Shown piece by piece: positions 1 to 8,614 of a stretch of 45,536 bases of DNA. Position numbers and translations under genes: made by a program. Origin of the DNA: an uncultured Pelagibacteraceae bacterium (lineage in GTDB: Bacteria; Pseudomonadota; Alphaproteobacteria; Pelagibacterales; Pelagibacteraceae). How positions within the stretch are numbered: position 1 is the first letter of the stretch; the number at the start of each line of letters is the position of its first letter. The notes beneath the pieces were generated by a model. The model had not been told where the DNA came from, did no database searches, and saw only the letters and a program-made list of their open reading frames with translations. The stretch is from the NCBI GenBank assembly GCA_902546375.1, contig CACCJO010000006.1, forward strand, positions 1 to 45,536, written 5' to 3'.

Positions 1-368
1 ATAGGCATTACAGATAATCTACTTTGTTTAATTAAAGATAAATGGCTTAAATCCTTGTTTTTTTTAATTTGCTCTAAAGACACAGGGTTATTAAGTCTTT
101 TCAAAAACTTAACAGTCACAGCAACAAATCTTCCTGATTTGTCTGTTTTATCAATGTAATGTTCTTTCACAACTTCTACTATTCCAACAATTTCTTTTCC
201 AATATTTGAGTGATAAAAAAAACATTGATCACCCTTTTTCATAGTTTTTAAATTCTTAGCTGCTTGATAGTTTCTTACACCATCCCAGGGTGCTCCTTTT
301 TCACCAGCTTTTTTTTGTTGATCAATTGACCAAACGTCAGGCTCTGATTTAAGTAACCAGTATTGCAT
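1..368 (-). CDS. EVE domain-containing protein (C-terminus cut off by window edge)
   Basis: The reading frame starts MQYWLLKSEPDVWSIDQQ and continues through PWDGVRNYQA, CFFYHSN and GIVEVV to the window edge. The N-terminal 'YWLxKSEP' and 'WDGVRNYQA' signatures are typical of the EVE domain, a PUA-like fold thought to bind modified nucleotides in DNA or RNA. About 122 residues are visible, and EVE proteins are usually 135-155 residues, so only a short tail is missing. The ATG shares one base with the TAA stop of tsaD (TAATG), so the two are probably cotranslated. The specific ligand cannot be told from this sequence. Confidence 0.88.
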   Translation of the reverse strand, partial: MQYWLLKSEPDVWSIDQQKKAGEKGAPWDGVRNYQAAKNLKTMKKGDQCFFYHSNIGKEIVGIVEVVKEHYIDKTDKSGRFVAVTVKFLKRLNNPVSLEQIKKNKDLSHLSLIKQSRLSVMP

Positions 369-1441
369 TATAATTTTACACCTGCTCCTTTTAAGAAATT
401 AGCTTTTTCATCTAGTGGCCATCTGGGTTTTGCTGGATAATCTAAATCATTGAATTGGTTTAATTTAAATTTTTCTAAGCCTGCCATCCCTATCATTGCA
501 GCATTATCACCACAGAGTTCTATTGGTGGAAACATACTTTCATAATTTTTTTCTTTACATAAATTAATTAACATTGATCTAATTTTTTTGTTAGCAGCAA
601 CACCACCGGCAACAACAAAAATTTTTTTATTTAGATTACTTTGTTTCTCGAACTCTAAAAAAGCAATCTTTGTTTTCTTATACAGGATTTCTATTATTGT
701 TTTTTGAAAAGACGCCGCTAAATCAAATTTATCTTGTTCTGTTTTTATCTTTTTTGATATTTTTAAAACTGCTGTCTTCAAGCCTGCAAACGATAAATTA
801 CAACCCCCTCTGTTAATAATTGGCTGTGGTAACTTATATTTTTCAGGATTTCCCTTCTCAGCATAAACTTCAATTTTGGGTCCACCTGGAAATTCTATTC
901 CTAATAATTTTGCAGTTTTATCAAATGCTTCACCTAAAGCATCATCTATAGTAGTGCCCAATCTTTTATAATTTCCAAGTCCTTTAACATTTAAAAACTG
1001 TGAGTGCCCACCTGAGATCAATAAAAATAAATATGGGTAATCTATTCTTGAGTTAATTCTTGGACTTAAAGCATGGCCTTCTAAATGATTAACTGCAATA
1101 AATGGTTTTTTAATCAAATTAGCAAAAGTTTTGCCAAAACTTAAACCAACTGATAAGCAAACAACCAATCCTGGTCCAGCTGTTGCAGCAACTGCATCTA
1201 TTTCGTCTATTTTTTTTCCACTTTCATCCAAAGCCTTTTGAACAATCCAATCAATTTTTTCTAAATGGGATCGAGCAGCAAGTTCAGGAACAACTCCACC
1301 AAATTCTTTATGCACTTCTGTTTGGCTAGAAATAATATTAGAGAGAATTATTGGTATTCCTCGCTCTTTTTCTGAAATTAAAGATGCTGAAGTTTCATCA
1401 CAACTAGTTTCTATTCCAAGAATTAAGGGTTTTTTATTCAT
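368..1441 (-). CDS. tsaD: tRNA N6-adenosine threonylcarbamoyltransferase TsaD
   Basis: TsaD (Gcp/YgjD/Kae1 family) transfers the threonylcarbamoyl group to A37 of tRNAs that read ANN codons, working with TsaB and TsaE in the cytoplasm. The start chosen is the ATG at 1441, giving MNKKPLILGIETSCDETSAS (357 residues, normal length). The frame is open further upstream, but that part is Phe/Ile-rich, matches no TsaD and runs into hemC on the other strand. Visible signatures are GIETSCDET (9-17), the metal-binding pair in NHLEGH (H119, H123), SGGH (143-146) and a C-terminal GDNAAMIG carrying the metal-ligand Asp. Divergence from hemC is a common alphaproteobacterial arrangement. Confidence 0.95.
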   Translation of the reverse strand: MNKKPLILGIETSCDETSASLISEKERGIPIILSNIISSQTEVHKEFGGVVPELAARSHLEKIDWIVQKALDESGKKIDEIDAVAATAGPGLVVCLSVGLSFGKTFANLIKKPFIAVNHLEGHALSPRINSRIDYPYLFLLISGGHSQFLNVKGLGNYKRLGTTIDDALGEAFDKTAKLLGIEFPGGPKIEVYAEKGNPEKYKLPQPIINRGGCNLSFAGLKTAVLKISKKIKTEQDKFDLAASFQKTIIEILYKKTKIAFLEFEKQSNLNKKIFVVAGGVAANKKIRSMLINLCKEKNYESMFPPIELCGDNAAMIGMAGLEKFKLNQFNDLDYPAKPRWPLDEKANFLKGAGVKL

Positions 1442-1496
1442 ACAAATAGTTTTTAATAATTGTACAATCCCAATACAAGTAAGAAATGATTTTTTT

Positions 1497-2414
1497 ATGA
1501 AAAAGAAAATAAAAATTGGATCTCGAGGAAGTAAGTTAGCATTATTATATGCACAAAAAGTAAAAGAGAAAATTATTGAAGCAACCAACTTTACTGACCA
1601 GGATATAAATATTGAAAAAATTTCTACCAAAGGGGATGAGATACAAGACACCAGGTTATCTGATGTTGGTGGCAAGGGTTTATTTTCAAGTAGTATTGAA
1701 CAAGAGCTCCAAAAAAATAATATAGATATAGCAGTTCATGCACTAAAAGACATGCCAGCAATTGAGACCAATGGCCTTTTAACAGATACATTTCTTGAGA
1801 GAACTGATGCGAGAGAAATCGTAATAATTAATGGGAATAAAAAATTTAAAGACTTAAAAAAGAATGCTGTTATTGGAACATCTTCTTACAGACGACAATT
1901 TCAAATTAAAAAAATTAGACCAGATTTTAATTGTAAACTTATAAGAGGGAATGTTGACACTAGGATAAAAAAATTAATGGATGGCGAGTATGATGCGATA
2001 ATTCTATCTTATGCTGGTATAAAGTATTTAAAATTAGAGGATAAAATTTCAGAAATTTTTTCTATCGAGGAAATAATTCCAAGTGCAGGGCAAGGAATAA
2101 TTGCTATACAGTGTAGAGCAAATGATGAAGATATGATTTCAATGTTAAAAAAGATTAATCATAAAGAGACTTATAAAAGAGCACATGCTGAGAGAAATAT
2201 TCTAAAAATTTTAGAGGGGGATTGTGAAACAGCAGTTGGAATTCATTCTAAAATAGATGAAAACAAAATTACAGTAGAAGCAGAGCTCTTCTCATTAGAT
2301 GGTTCACAAAGATTTTATGAAAAAAAATCCGACAAATTAGAAAATTTTAGAGAACTCGGAAATGAGATTGGTCAAATTTTAAAAATAAAGTCGAATAATA
2401 TTTATAAAAAATAA
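1497..2414 (+). CDS. hemC: Hydroxymethylbilane synthase (porphobilinogen deaminase)
   Basis: This enzyme joins four porphobilinogen molecules into hydroxymethylbilane in the haem and tetrapyrrole pathway. The 305-residue length is normal. The N-terminus (IKIGSRGSKLALLYAQ) is the classic family start, followed by STKGDEIQD, VGGKGLFSSSIEQEL, AVHALKDMP and IGTSSYRRQ. Cys243 in LEGDCETAVG is the expected attachment residue for the dipyrromethane cofactor. hemD follows after one base, so the two consecutive pathway steps are coupled. The start lies 55 bases from the divergent tsaD start; no strong Shine-Dalgarno is visible. Confidence 0.96.
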   Translation: MKKKIKIGSRGSKLALLYAQKVKEKIIEATNFTDQDINIEKISTKGDEIQDTRLSDVGGKGLFSSSIEQELQKNNIDIAVHALKDMPAIETNGLLTDTFLERTDAREIVIINGNKKFKDLKKNAVIGTSSYRRQFQIKKIRPDFNCKLIRGNVDTRIKKLMDGEYDAIILSYAGIKYLKLEDKISEIFSIEEIIPSAGQGIIAIQCRANDEDMISMLKKINHKETYKRAHAERNILKILEGDCETAVGIHSKIDENKITVEAELFSLDGSQRFYEKKSDKLENFRELGNEIGQILKIKSNNIYKK

Positions 2415-2415
2415 A

Positions 2416-3114
2416 ATGCATATTCTATTAACCAGACCTTTAGAAGATTGTTCTGAAATGATCATTAAATTTCAGTCTCTTGGTCATAAGGTTTCACATT
2501 TACCTTTATTATCAATCAAAAAAATTCTACATGAAGAAATAGATCTTTCTAAGTTTAAGGGTATTATTTTTACAAGTTCTAATGCTGTGAGATTTTTAAA
2601 TTTTAACGGACTAGATAAAAATATAAAATGTTTTTGCGTAGGAAATGCAACCGAAAAAGAAGCAAGAGGTCATGGTTTTTCAAATACAATTGCTGCAGAG
2701 GGAAACGTTCTAAATTTGAAAGAATTGATATTGCAGAATTTTGATAAAACTGAGGGTAAATTAATTTATGTAAGTGGAGAAAACATTTCAGTGGATCTTG
2801 ATAATCAACTGCAAAATGAGGGATATGAAGTTAAGAGGTTGATAAACTATGAAACTGTACATAATGAAAAATTTGATAATGATTTTATTAATAAGTTAAA
2901 ACTTGATATGCCTGATATGGTTTACGTTTATTCACAAAATAGCGCATCAAGTCTTTTAAAGTTCATAAAATTTAATCAGCTAGAAAGTCTTTGGATGAGT
3001 ACTAATTTGATGTGTATAGGCGAAAAAACATCAGCTAAATTAAATGAAATTAAGTGGAAAAAGATATTTCTTTTTAATCCTGGAGAAGAGGAATTTTTGT
3101 TATATAAAATTTAA
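2416..3114 (+). CDS. hemD: Uroporphyrinogen-III synthase (HemD family)
   Basis: HemD closes hydroxymethylbilane into uroporphyrinogen III with inversion of ring D. The family is very divergent in sequence; recognition here rests on the 'ILLTRPLEDC' start, the GIIFTSSNAVRFL segment, an 'LIYVSGE' strand near the domain hinge, a late 'VYVYSQNSASSL' repeat of the same fold, 232 residues of expected length, and position one base after hemC. It is followed after two bases by an MscS-type channel, so the transcript probably continues. Confidence 0.85.
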   Translation: MHILLTRPLEDCSEMIIKFQSLGHKVSHLPLLSIKKILHEEIDLSKFKGIIFTSSNAVRFLNFNGLDKNIKCFCVGNATEKEARGHGFSNTIAAEGNVLNLKELILQNFDKTEGKLIYVSGENISVDLDNQLQNEGYEVKRLINYETVHNEKFDNDFINKLKLDMPDMVYVYSQNSASSLLKFIKFNQLESLWMSTNLMCIGEKTSAKLNEIKWKKIFLFNPGEEEFLLYKI

Positions 3115-3116
3115 CT

Positions 3117-4202
3117 ATGGAAATAATAAATAATTTTTCTGAAGTCTTTTTATCAGTCTGGAACAGAGGGATTCTAGGAGTAGATATTTTTCAAATATTA
3201 ATTGGTATTGGAATATTTTTAATTTTTTTAATATTTAGAGGATTAATAAGTAAACTTATTATTAAAAAATTAGAGATAATTTCTAAAAGAACGACTAATA
3301 AATTAGATGATACTTTTGTGTCTGCATTGATTGGGCCAGCAAGATTTTTACCAATTGTTTTGGGTTTTTTTATAGCAAGTTATTATATGACTTTTTCAAT
3401 TGAAGGTAGAGAAGTTGTTGACACAATAAATAGAACTTTAATAACAATTTTAATCTTTTGGGTGATACATCAAATTATTGAACCTGTGTCTTATATTTTA
3501 AGTGGACTTGATAAACTTTTAACAAGAGAGTTAATTGGCTGGATCATTAAATCCTTAAAAATACTAATTTTTATTTTAGGTCTAGCTGCTGTATTAGAAC
3601 TTTGGGGAATAAAGATAGGACCAATTATTGCTGGTCTTGGTTTATTTGGTGTTGCAGTAGCTTTAGGTGCCCAAGATTTATTTAAAAATTTGATTTCAGG
3701 TATTTTAGTTTTAGTTGAAAAAAGATTTAAAATTGGTGATTGGATATTAGTAGAGGGAATTATAGAGGGTATTGTTGAAAAAATTGGATTTAGATCAACA
3801 ACAATAAGAAAATTTGATAAATCACTAGCTATTATTCCCAACTTTCAATTTGCCGAAAATGCAGTTGTAAATGTAAGTGAAACTTCGAATTGGTTAATAA
3901 GTTGGATTATTACTCTTCAATATGACACAACGGTTGATCAATTAAAAACAATAAGAAATGAAATTGAAGATCACATTCAAAAAAGTGAGGACTTTAATAC
4001 TAGTATAGGAATTGCAGTAAGAGTTGACAAATTTTCTGATAGTTCAATTGATATGTATGTTCGTTGTTTTACTAAATCAGACAGTTGGAATGAATGGCTA
4101 TCAGTAAAAGAGAAATTAGCAATTGAAATTAAAAAAATTGTCGAAAAAAACAAAGCATCTTTTGCATTCCCAAGTTCGTCTATTTATATAGAAAAAAAAT
4201 GA
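3117..4202 (+). CDS. Small-conductance mechanosensitive channel (MscS family)
   Basis: This inner-membrane channel of 361 residues has several hydrophobic helices before a typical MscS core. The pore-lining TM3 and beta-domain entry read GLGLFGVAVALGAQDLFKN, then ISGILVLVEKRFKIGDWI, the family's most conserved block. The C-terminal alpha/beta vestibule domain is present (FRSTTIRKFDKS, IPNFQFAENAVVN). Such channels open under membrane tension and release solutes on osmotic downshift. The ATGA junction with the next gene overlaps by four bases. Whether it is MscS- or YnaI-like in gating cannot be judged here. Confidence 0.92.
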   Translation: MEIINNFSEVFLSVWNRGILGVDIFQILIGIGIFLIFLIFRGLISKLIIKKLEIISKRTTNKLDDTFVSALIGPARFLPIVLGFFIASYYMTFSIEGREVVDTINRTLITILIFWVIHQIIEPVSYILSGLDKLLTRELIGWIIKSLKILIFILGLAAVLELWGIKIGPIIAGLGLFGVAVALGAQDLFKNLISGILVLVEKRFKIGDWILVEGIIEGIVEKIGFRSTTIRKFDKSLAIIPNFQFAENAVVNVSETSNWLISWIITLQYDTTVDQLKTIRNEIEDHIQKSEDFNTSIGIAVRVDKFSDSSIDMYVRCFTKSDSWNEWLSVKEKLAIEIKKIVEKNKASFAFPSSSIYIEKK

Positions 4203-4489
4203 TAGCCGTTTTTTATTTAGCTTTACAAATATTAAAGCTTTATTCTTACGTAGTAATAGCGAATGTAATTATAAGCTGGTTGGTTGCTTTTAATGTTTTA
4301 AATACACAAAACAGATTTGTTTATTCAATTTTGGAATTAACATATCGTTTAACAGATCCTATACTAAATAAAATAAGACGTTTTTTACCTAATTTAGGAT
4401 CCTTAGATATCTCACCCATTATATTACTTCTATTGATTTGGTTTATAGAAATGTGTATGAAGCTCTACATCGCACCTTTAATTTTTTAA
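4199..4489 (+). CDS. YggT family membrane protein
   Basis: A 96-residue inner-membrane protein with two hydrophobic helices separated by a short loop. The YggT-family pattern is visible: an N-terminal helix ending in IISWLVAFNVLN, the motif YRLTDPILNKIRRFLPNLGSLD, and a C-terminal helix SPIILLLLIWF. YggT/YlmG proteins are linked to membrane-protein or osmotic-shock phenotypes, but the biochemical role is not established. It overlaps the MscS gene by four bases (ATGA), which suggests a functional link at the membrane. Confidence 0.88.
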   Translation: MIAVFYLALQILKLYSYVVIANVIISWLVAFNVLNTQNRFVYSILELTYRLTDPILNKIRRFLPNLGSLDISPIILLLLIWFIEMCMKLYIAPLIF

Positions 4490-4494
4490 AACTT

Positions 4495-5340
4495 ATGATT
4501 CTAATTGACGGAAAAAAAGCAGCAGCAGAGTTAAGAGAAGAACTTAAACAAGAAGTAGCTGAATTAAAAAATAAGTATAATAAAGTACCAGGTTTAACTG
4601 TGATTTTGATTGGAGATCTTACCCCTAGTCAAATATATGTAAGGAACAAAGAGAAATCAGCAAAAGAGGTTGGTTTAAAGTCTGACGTAATTAAATACCC
4701 AGACTCTGTGGAAGAAAAAGTTATTTTGGACAAGATTAATGATCTAAATAAAGATAAGAGCGTTTCAGGTATTTTAGTTCAGTTACCTTTGCCAAAACAT
4801 ATCGATAAACAAAAAATTATTGAGGCTATTCATCCATCTAAAGACGTTGATGGATTTCATCCTATGAATGTTGGTAATCTTTCTTCAGGTTACGAAAGTT
4901 CTGTACCCTGTACTCCACTAGGCTGTTATTTATTAATTAAAAAAATTGAGCCAAACTTAAGTGGAAAAAAAGCAGTTGTAGTCGGAAGATCTAATTTAAA
5001 TGGAAAACCGATGACACAACTTCTTTTAAAAGAAAATTGCACGGTAACAATTACCCACTCAAAAACAAAAGATCTCAAGGCCGAATGTTTAGAAGCAGAT
5101 ATTATTATTGCTGCTGTTGGTATCCCTGAACTTGTTAAAGGAGATTGGGTTAAAAAAGACACAATCGTAATTGACGTTGGAATTAATAAAACCGACAAAG
5201 GTATTGTTGGTGATGTTGCATTTGATGAAGTTTCAAAAAATGCTAAAGCTTTAACACCGGTTCCAGGTGGAGTTGGGCCAATGACAATCGCTTGTTTATT
5301 AAAAAATACTGTAGAGTGTTTCAAAAGATCGCAACTTTAA
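4495..5340 (+). CDS. folD: Bifunctional methylenetetrahydrofolate dehydrogenase / methenyltetrahydrofolate cyclohydrolase
   Basis: FolD interconverts 5,10-methylene-, 5,10-methenyl- and 10-formyl-tetrahydrofolate in the cytosol using NADP. The start is ATG 4495 (MILIDGKKAA), giving 281 residues; an in-frame ATG at 4438 lies inside the YggT gene and adds nothing conserved. Catalytic Tyr48 and Lys52 are visible in QIYVRNKEKS (Y50/K54 of the E. coli enzyme). The nucleotide-binding site reads VVGRSNLNGKPMTQLL and the C-terminal signature is TPVPGGVGPMT. One-carbon metabolism is prominent in SAR11, consistent with the proposed host. Confidence 0.96.
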   Translation: MILIDGKKAAAELREELKQEVAELKNKYNKVPGLTVILIGDLTPSQIYVRNKEKSAKEVGLKSDVIKYPDSVEEKVILDKINDLNKDKSVSGILVQLPLPKHIDKQKIIEAIHPSKDVDGFHPMNVGNLSSGYESSVPCTPLGCYLLIKKIEPNLSGKKAVVVGRSNLNGKPMTQLLLKENCTVTITHSKTKDLKAECLEADIIIAAVGIPELVKGDWVKKDTIVIDVGINKTDKGIVGDVAFDEVSKNAKALTPVPGGVGPMTIACLLKNTVECFKRSQL

Positions 5341-5376
5341 AGTTACAACCTATTAAATTTTTTGATATTTTGAGGT

Positions 5377-5580
5377 GTGAAGAAACCTAAATATCCTTAT
5401 AGAATTGCAATTGTATTCTTAATTTTAACAGTTCCTACCATTGGAGCTACCCAATTGGGCTGGTATTTATATGATCAACAAACAGGTTTTGATTATGGTA
5501 TGATTGTTGGAACATTTTCAGTTATATATGCAGCTTGGCTAATGTATGAAAAAAATTGGAGAGAAGAGGATGATGAATAG
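5377..5580 (+). CDS. Small two-helix membrane protein, unknown function
   Basis: A 67-residue protein starting at GTG with a GAGG immediately upstream, which is unusually close for a ribosome-binding site. It has two predicted membrane helices (roughly residues 8-28 and 40-58) separated by a short loop YLYDQQTGFDYG, and an acidic tail NWREEDDE. No known domain is recognised. It is followed four bases later by a SHOCT-domain membrane protein, so the two probably form a small bicistronic unit downstream of folD. Confidence 0.7.
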   Translation: MKKPKYPYRIAIVFLILTVPTIGATQLGWYLYDQQTGFDYGMIVGTFSVIYAAWLMYEKNWREEDDE

Positions 5581-5583
5581 GTA

Positions 5584-5850
5584 ATGGAAAAATTGATTTT
5601 TTTTGGACTGGTAATTCCTATTTTATTCTTTGTTTTATACTTAGGGACGAGAGCTATCATGAGTGGTGTTAGTGCGAAACAAGCTAACCAAGCTAATAAA
5701 GATGAAAATGAAATAGATGACAATAATGAGGAATCAAACACTGACAAATCTTTGAGTAATGAATTAGAAAAATTGAATTCATTAAGAGAAAGCGGTGTAT
5801 TAACTCAAGAAGAGTTTGAAAAGGCAAAAAATAAATTATTAAATAATTAA
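5584..5850 (+). CDS. SHOCT domain-containing small membrane protein
   Basis: An 88-residue protein with one N-terminal membrane helix (about residues 3-22), a polar acidic Asn/Glu-rich linker and a C-terminal SHOCT-type module (LEKLNSLRESGVLTQEEFEK, then AKNKLL). SHOCT is a short helical hairpin found at the ends of many bacterial proteins and thought to mediate oligomerisation. It ends three bases before the convergent stop of the DMT transporter. A specific role cannot be assigned. Confidence 0.8.
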   Translation: MEKLIFFGLVIPILFFVLYLGTRAIMSGVSAKQANQANKDENEIDDNNEESNTDKSLSNELEKLNSLRESGVLTQEEFEKAKNKLLNN

Positions 5851-5853
5851 AGA

Positions 5854-6753
5854 TTAAGTTGATCTTGTTAAAAGCAATAAAGTTGCACCAGCTATAAATA
5901 TCAAAATACCTAAAATTTCAATAAGAGTTATTTTTTCTTTAAAAAGATATTTTGATGAGATGTAACTAAAAAATATTTCAATTTGACCAACAGCTCTAAC
6001 AAAAGATGCTTGAATTAAAGTGAAAGCAAAAAACCAAGATAGTGTCGCTAAAAAACCAGCTAATCCAGTCAAGCATATTTCAAATTTATTATCAAAAAAT
6101 TTTTTGAATTCCGATTTTTCAAAAATTATCAAATATGCGCTAATGATTATAGTTTGAATTATTAAAGCAAAAAAAACTGTAGCAAGCGCTTTATCAAAGT
6201 TTGATGAAAAATTTTCCAGTGTTAGTGCTGCTGCCCTAAAATAGACAACACTGAGACCCAGTAAAAGTCCCGCTCCCAATCCAATAAGTGTTACCTTTGA
6301 AAAAAAATTTTTAAAAAACAATTTATAATCTTTGATCGAAATAATAATAACCCCAAGTGTTGCAATTATTATTCCTAAAACACCAAGCAAATTTAGTTTA
6401 TCTTTTAATATGATATATTCAAAAATCGCAATTTGAATAACTTCTGTTTTACTTAGTGAAGTACCGACAACAAAATTTGAAAATCTAAAAAGGTATAATA
6501 GCGTTATAGTAAAAGTAACTTGTAAAATAGATCCTAAAAAAGTAAAAAAAATGAAGTTAGTTTGATCTAGAATATCTGAAATGATATTAAAATCGTGAAA
6601 AAAAAAAAATAATACAAAAGCAAATGGTAATGCAAAGGCAAATCTTACGTATGCAGAAGCAACCAATGATAAATCTTTATTTAATTTTTTCTGTAATGAA
6701 GTTCTTAGATTTTGAAAAAAAGCTGCTAAAATTGTAAAAACTACCCAATTCAT
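5854..6753 (-). CDS. EamA/DMT family transporter
   Basis: A 299-residue integral membrane protein with about ten hydrophobic helices arranged as two five-helix repeats, as in drug/metabolite transporters (EamA). Typical features are the repeated glycine-rich helix ends (GVLGIIIATLGVIIISI and EILGILIFIAGATLLLL) and a basic N-terminal cytoplasmic loop. Members export amino acids, purines or other metabolites; the substrate is not predictable here. It converges on the SHOCT gene and has no operon partner close upstream. Confidence 0.88.
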   Translation of the reverse strand: MNWVVFTILAAFFQNLRTSLQKKLNKDLSLVASAYVRFAFALPFAFVLFFFFHDFNIISDILDQTNFIFFTFLGSILQVTFTITLLYLFRFSNFVVGTSLSKTEVIQIAIFEYIILKDKLNLLGVLGIIIATLGVIIISIKDYKLFFKNFFSKVTLIGLGAGLLLGLSVVYFRAAALTLENFSSNFDKALATVFFALIIQTIIISAYLIIFEKSEFKKFFDNKFEICLTGLAGFLATLSWFFAFTLIQASFVRAVGQIEIFFSYISSKYLFKEKITLIEILGILIFIAGATLLLLTRST

Positions 6754-6810
6754 AAATTTATTTAGATATAATCTTTTAATCGAATTAAATGGTTACTTAT
6801 ATCTAAAAAA

Positions 6811-7875
6811 TTAGATTTTCTCCATCAGCCAGAGAGCGTCTTCTCCTAAAAAGTAAACTTTTCCGTTATCAGGATGTACTTGTATATCTCTTATTCTTCC
6901 AATTTTATTTTTAAATATGATTTCCTCTTTCACATTAGATAAGTCGTTAAATATTAATTTTCTCAAAGATTTGTCTTTAAGTGAAGTAATTAAAGCATGT
7001 CCATCCCATTCACTAAACTCTTTTCCTTTGTAAATTGTGATTGCACTTGTTGCTATGGATGGCACCCAATATTGTATCGCTTTTGTAAAACCTGGTTTCC
7101 ATTTTGGACCGATAGGAATGCCTGAATAGTTTGTCCCTCCCCAACCTAAAATTTTCCATCCATAATTTTCACCTTTTTTTGCTTCACCAAACCAATCCCC
7201 ACCTCTCGCTCCATGATTACTCATATAAATTTTTTCATCAAATGGTGATAAAGTTAGACCTTGAGGATTTCTAATACCTATTTGATAAATTTCAGGTAAC
7301 CAATCTGATTTACCCTGAAATTTTGGATTATCTTTTGGGATACTTCCATCAATATTTATTCTAATGATACTACCAGGATGCTTTGTAGGATCTTGTGCAA
7401 TCATACCTTGACCTCGTTCACCAGCAGACGCAAAAAGATAACCGTCTTTGATCGCCAACCTTGATCCAAAGTGATATCCTGAGTCTATAGGTGGATTAGC
7501 TTGAAAAATATTTTTAAATATTAAATCTTTTTCATTAAATTTCGATTTTGCTATTGAAGTACTAGTTTTCCAATTTCCTCTATCTTCGGTATAAGAAACA
7601 TAGACAAAATCATCTTTATAAAGAATGTCTAATAAACCACCCTGACCATGCTCTAAATAGTTAAGATTGTGATTTAATGAAGAAATTTTTTTAGAATTAA
7701 GGTCTATTAATTTAATTTCTCCACTTTTTTCGGTAATTAATAATTCCGTATCATTAATAAAAGTAGATCCCCATGGACCTTTTAAATTTACAATCTTCTT
7801 AAATCTTAAATTATCAGCGAATGAATAATTTATAAAAAGTGTAAATAAAAAAATTGTAACAAGCGTTCTTTTCAC
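6811..7875 (-). CDS. Secreted PQQ-dependent aldose sugar dehydrogenase-like protein (GSDH family)
   Basis: A soluble-glucose/sorbosone dehydrogenase family six-bladed propeller, expected to oxidise aldoses in the periplasm if PQQ is available. The start is placed at GTG 7875, one base after the SDR stop, giving VKRTLVTIFLFTLFINYSFA as a clear signal peptide cleaved before DNLRF (354 residues). An earlier in-frame ATG at 7911 lies inside the SDR gene. Family blocks seen are PWGSTFI, EHGQGGLLDI, HFGSRLA, GIRNPQGL, MSNHGARGGD and GENYGW. It is coupled to the SDR; no PQQ synthesis genes are in the window, so cofactor supply is unknown. Confidence 0.87.
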   Translation of the reverse strand: MKRTLVTIFLFTLFINYSFADNLRFKKIVNLKGPWGSTFINDTELLITEKSGEIKLIDLNSKKISSLNHNLNYLEHGQGGLLDILYKDDFVYVSYTEDRGNWKTSTSIAKSKFNEKDLIFKNIFQANPPIDSGYHFGSRLAIKDGYLFASAGERGQGMIAQDPTKHPGSIIRINIDGSIPKDNPKFQGKSDWLPEIYQIGIRNPQGLTLSPFDEKIYMSNHGARGGDWFGEAKKGENYGWKILGWGGTNYSGIPIGPKWKPGFTKAIQYWVPSIATSAITIYKGKEFSEWDGHALITSLKDKSLRKLIFNDLSNVKEEIIFKNKIGRIRDIQVHPDNGKVYFLGEDALWLMEKI

Positions 7876-7876
7876 T

Positions 7877-8587
7877 TTAAGAAAGTTTTGATCTACCACC
7901 ATCAACAGCAATTATTTGACCTGTAACCCAAGAACTGTCGTCAGTAATAAGAAATTTTGCAAGAGAGGCAGAGTCCTTACCTTCACCTAATCTTTTTAAA
8001 GGATGGGCTTTAGCTATACCATCTGCTAATGCCTTATTTTTTAACATTGGCTCAGCAATTTTCGAGTTAGTCAAACTAGGTGCAATACAGTTCACTCTAA
8101 TATTAGGAGCAAATTCCGCTGCTAAAGAAACAGTTAAACCTTCTACAGCAGCCTTAGTAGAGGCAATTATAGCGTGATTTGTAAAACCTCTTTGAGCTGC
8201 AACTGTAGAAAATAAAACTACTGAACCTTTATTTTTTTTTAAACTATCCTGGTAGCCTTTTATAACATCCACTGCTGAGTATAAATTTAATTTCATACAC
8301 TTATTAAAATCTTGTTCATTGACCATTCTCAAAGGTTTTAAATCAATTGAACCTACACAGTAGGCAATTCCTTTTACATCAGAAATATCATTTTTAACCT
8401 TTTCCACAAATCCATCCTGCAAAACATCGGCTATTGTAAAACTACAACCTAATTTCTCAGAAATATTTTTTGTTTCATTTTCATTTCTGCCAACTAAATG
8501 AACTGAATTACCTGAATTTACCAATTGTTCAGCTAAACTAGATCCGATTGAACCTGTCGCACCAAGAATAAGATATTTTTCTGACAT
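7877..8587 (-). CDS. SDR family protein lacking the catalytic tyrosine
   Basis: A 236-residue Rossmann protein of the short-chain dehydrogenase/reductase fold. It has the nucleotide-binding GATGSIGS (9-16) and arginine in LVGRNENE, and a family-like end (IRVNCIAPSLT, GQIIAVDGG). The active site is unusual: Ser127 (LFSTVAA) and Lys145 (STKAAVEG) are in place, but the position of the catalytic Tyr, four residues before the lysine, is Ile141. From memory, SDRs encoded beside photolyases often show this; that association is not verified here. It may bind NAD(P) without classical dehydrogenase chemistry. It starts 27 bases from the divergent photolyase and is coupled to the sugar dehydrogenase. 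Confidence 0.88.
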   Translation of the reverse strand: MSEKYLILGATGSIGSSLAEQLVNSGNSVHLVGRNENETKNISEKLGCSFTIADVLQDGFVEKVKNDISDVKGIAYCVGSIDLKPLRMVNEQDFNKCMKLNLYSAVDVIKGYQDSLKKNKGSVVLFSTVAAQRGFTNHAIIASTKAAVEGLTVSLAAEFAPNIRVNCIAPSLTNSKIAEPMLKNKALADGIAKAHPLKRLGEGKDSASLAKFLITDDSSWVTGQIIAVDGGRSKLS

Positions 8588-8614
8588 AAAAAATTTTATT
8601 AGTTATATTTAATT

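Noticed and set aside
1442-1675. N-terminal extension of the tsaD reading frame
   Set aside because: The extra 78 residues are Phe/Ile-rich, overlap the start of hemC on the other strand, and TsaD proteins begin at the MNKKPLILGIETSCDE-like start.
3491-3841. Antisense ORFs inside mscS, folD, the FG-GAP gene, the hydroxyacid oxidases, ftsY and leuC
   Set aside because: They mirror conserved coding sequence on the opposite strand and show no independent protein features.
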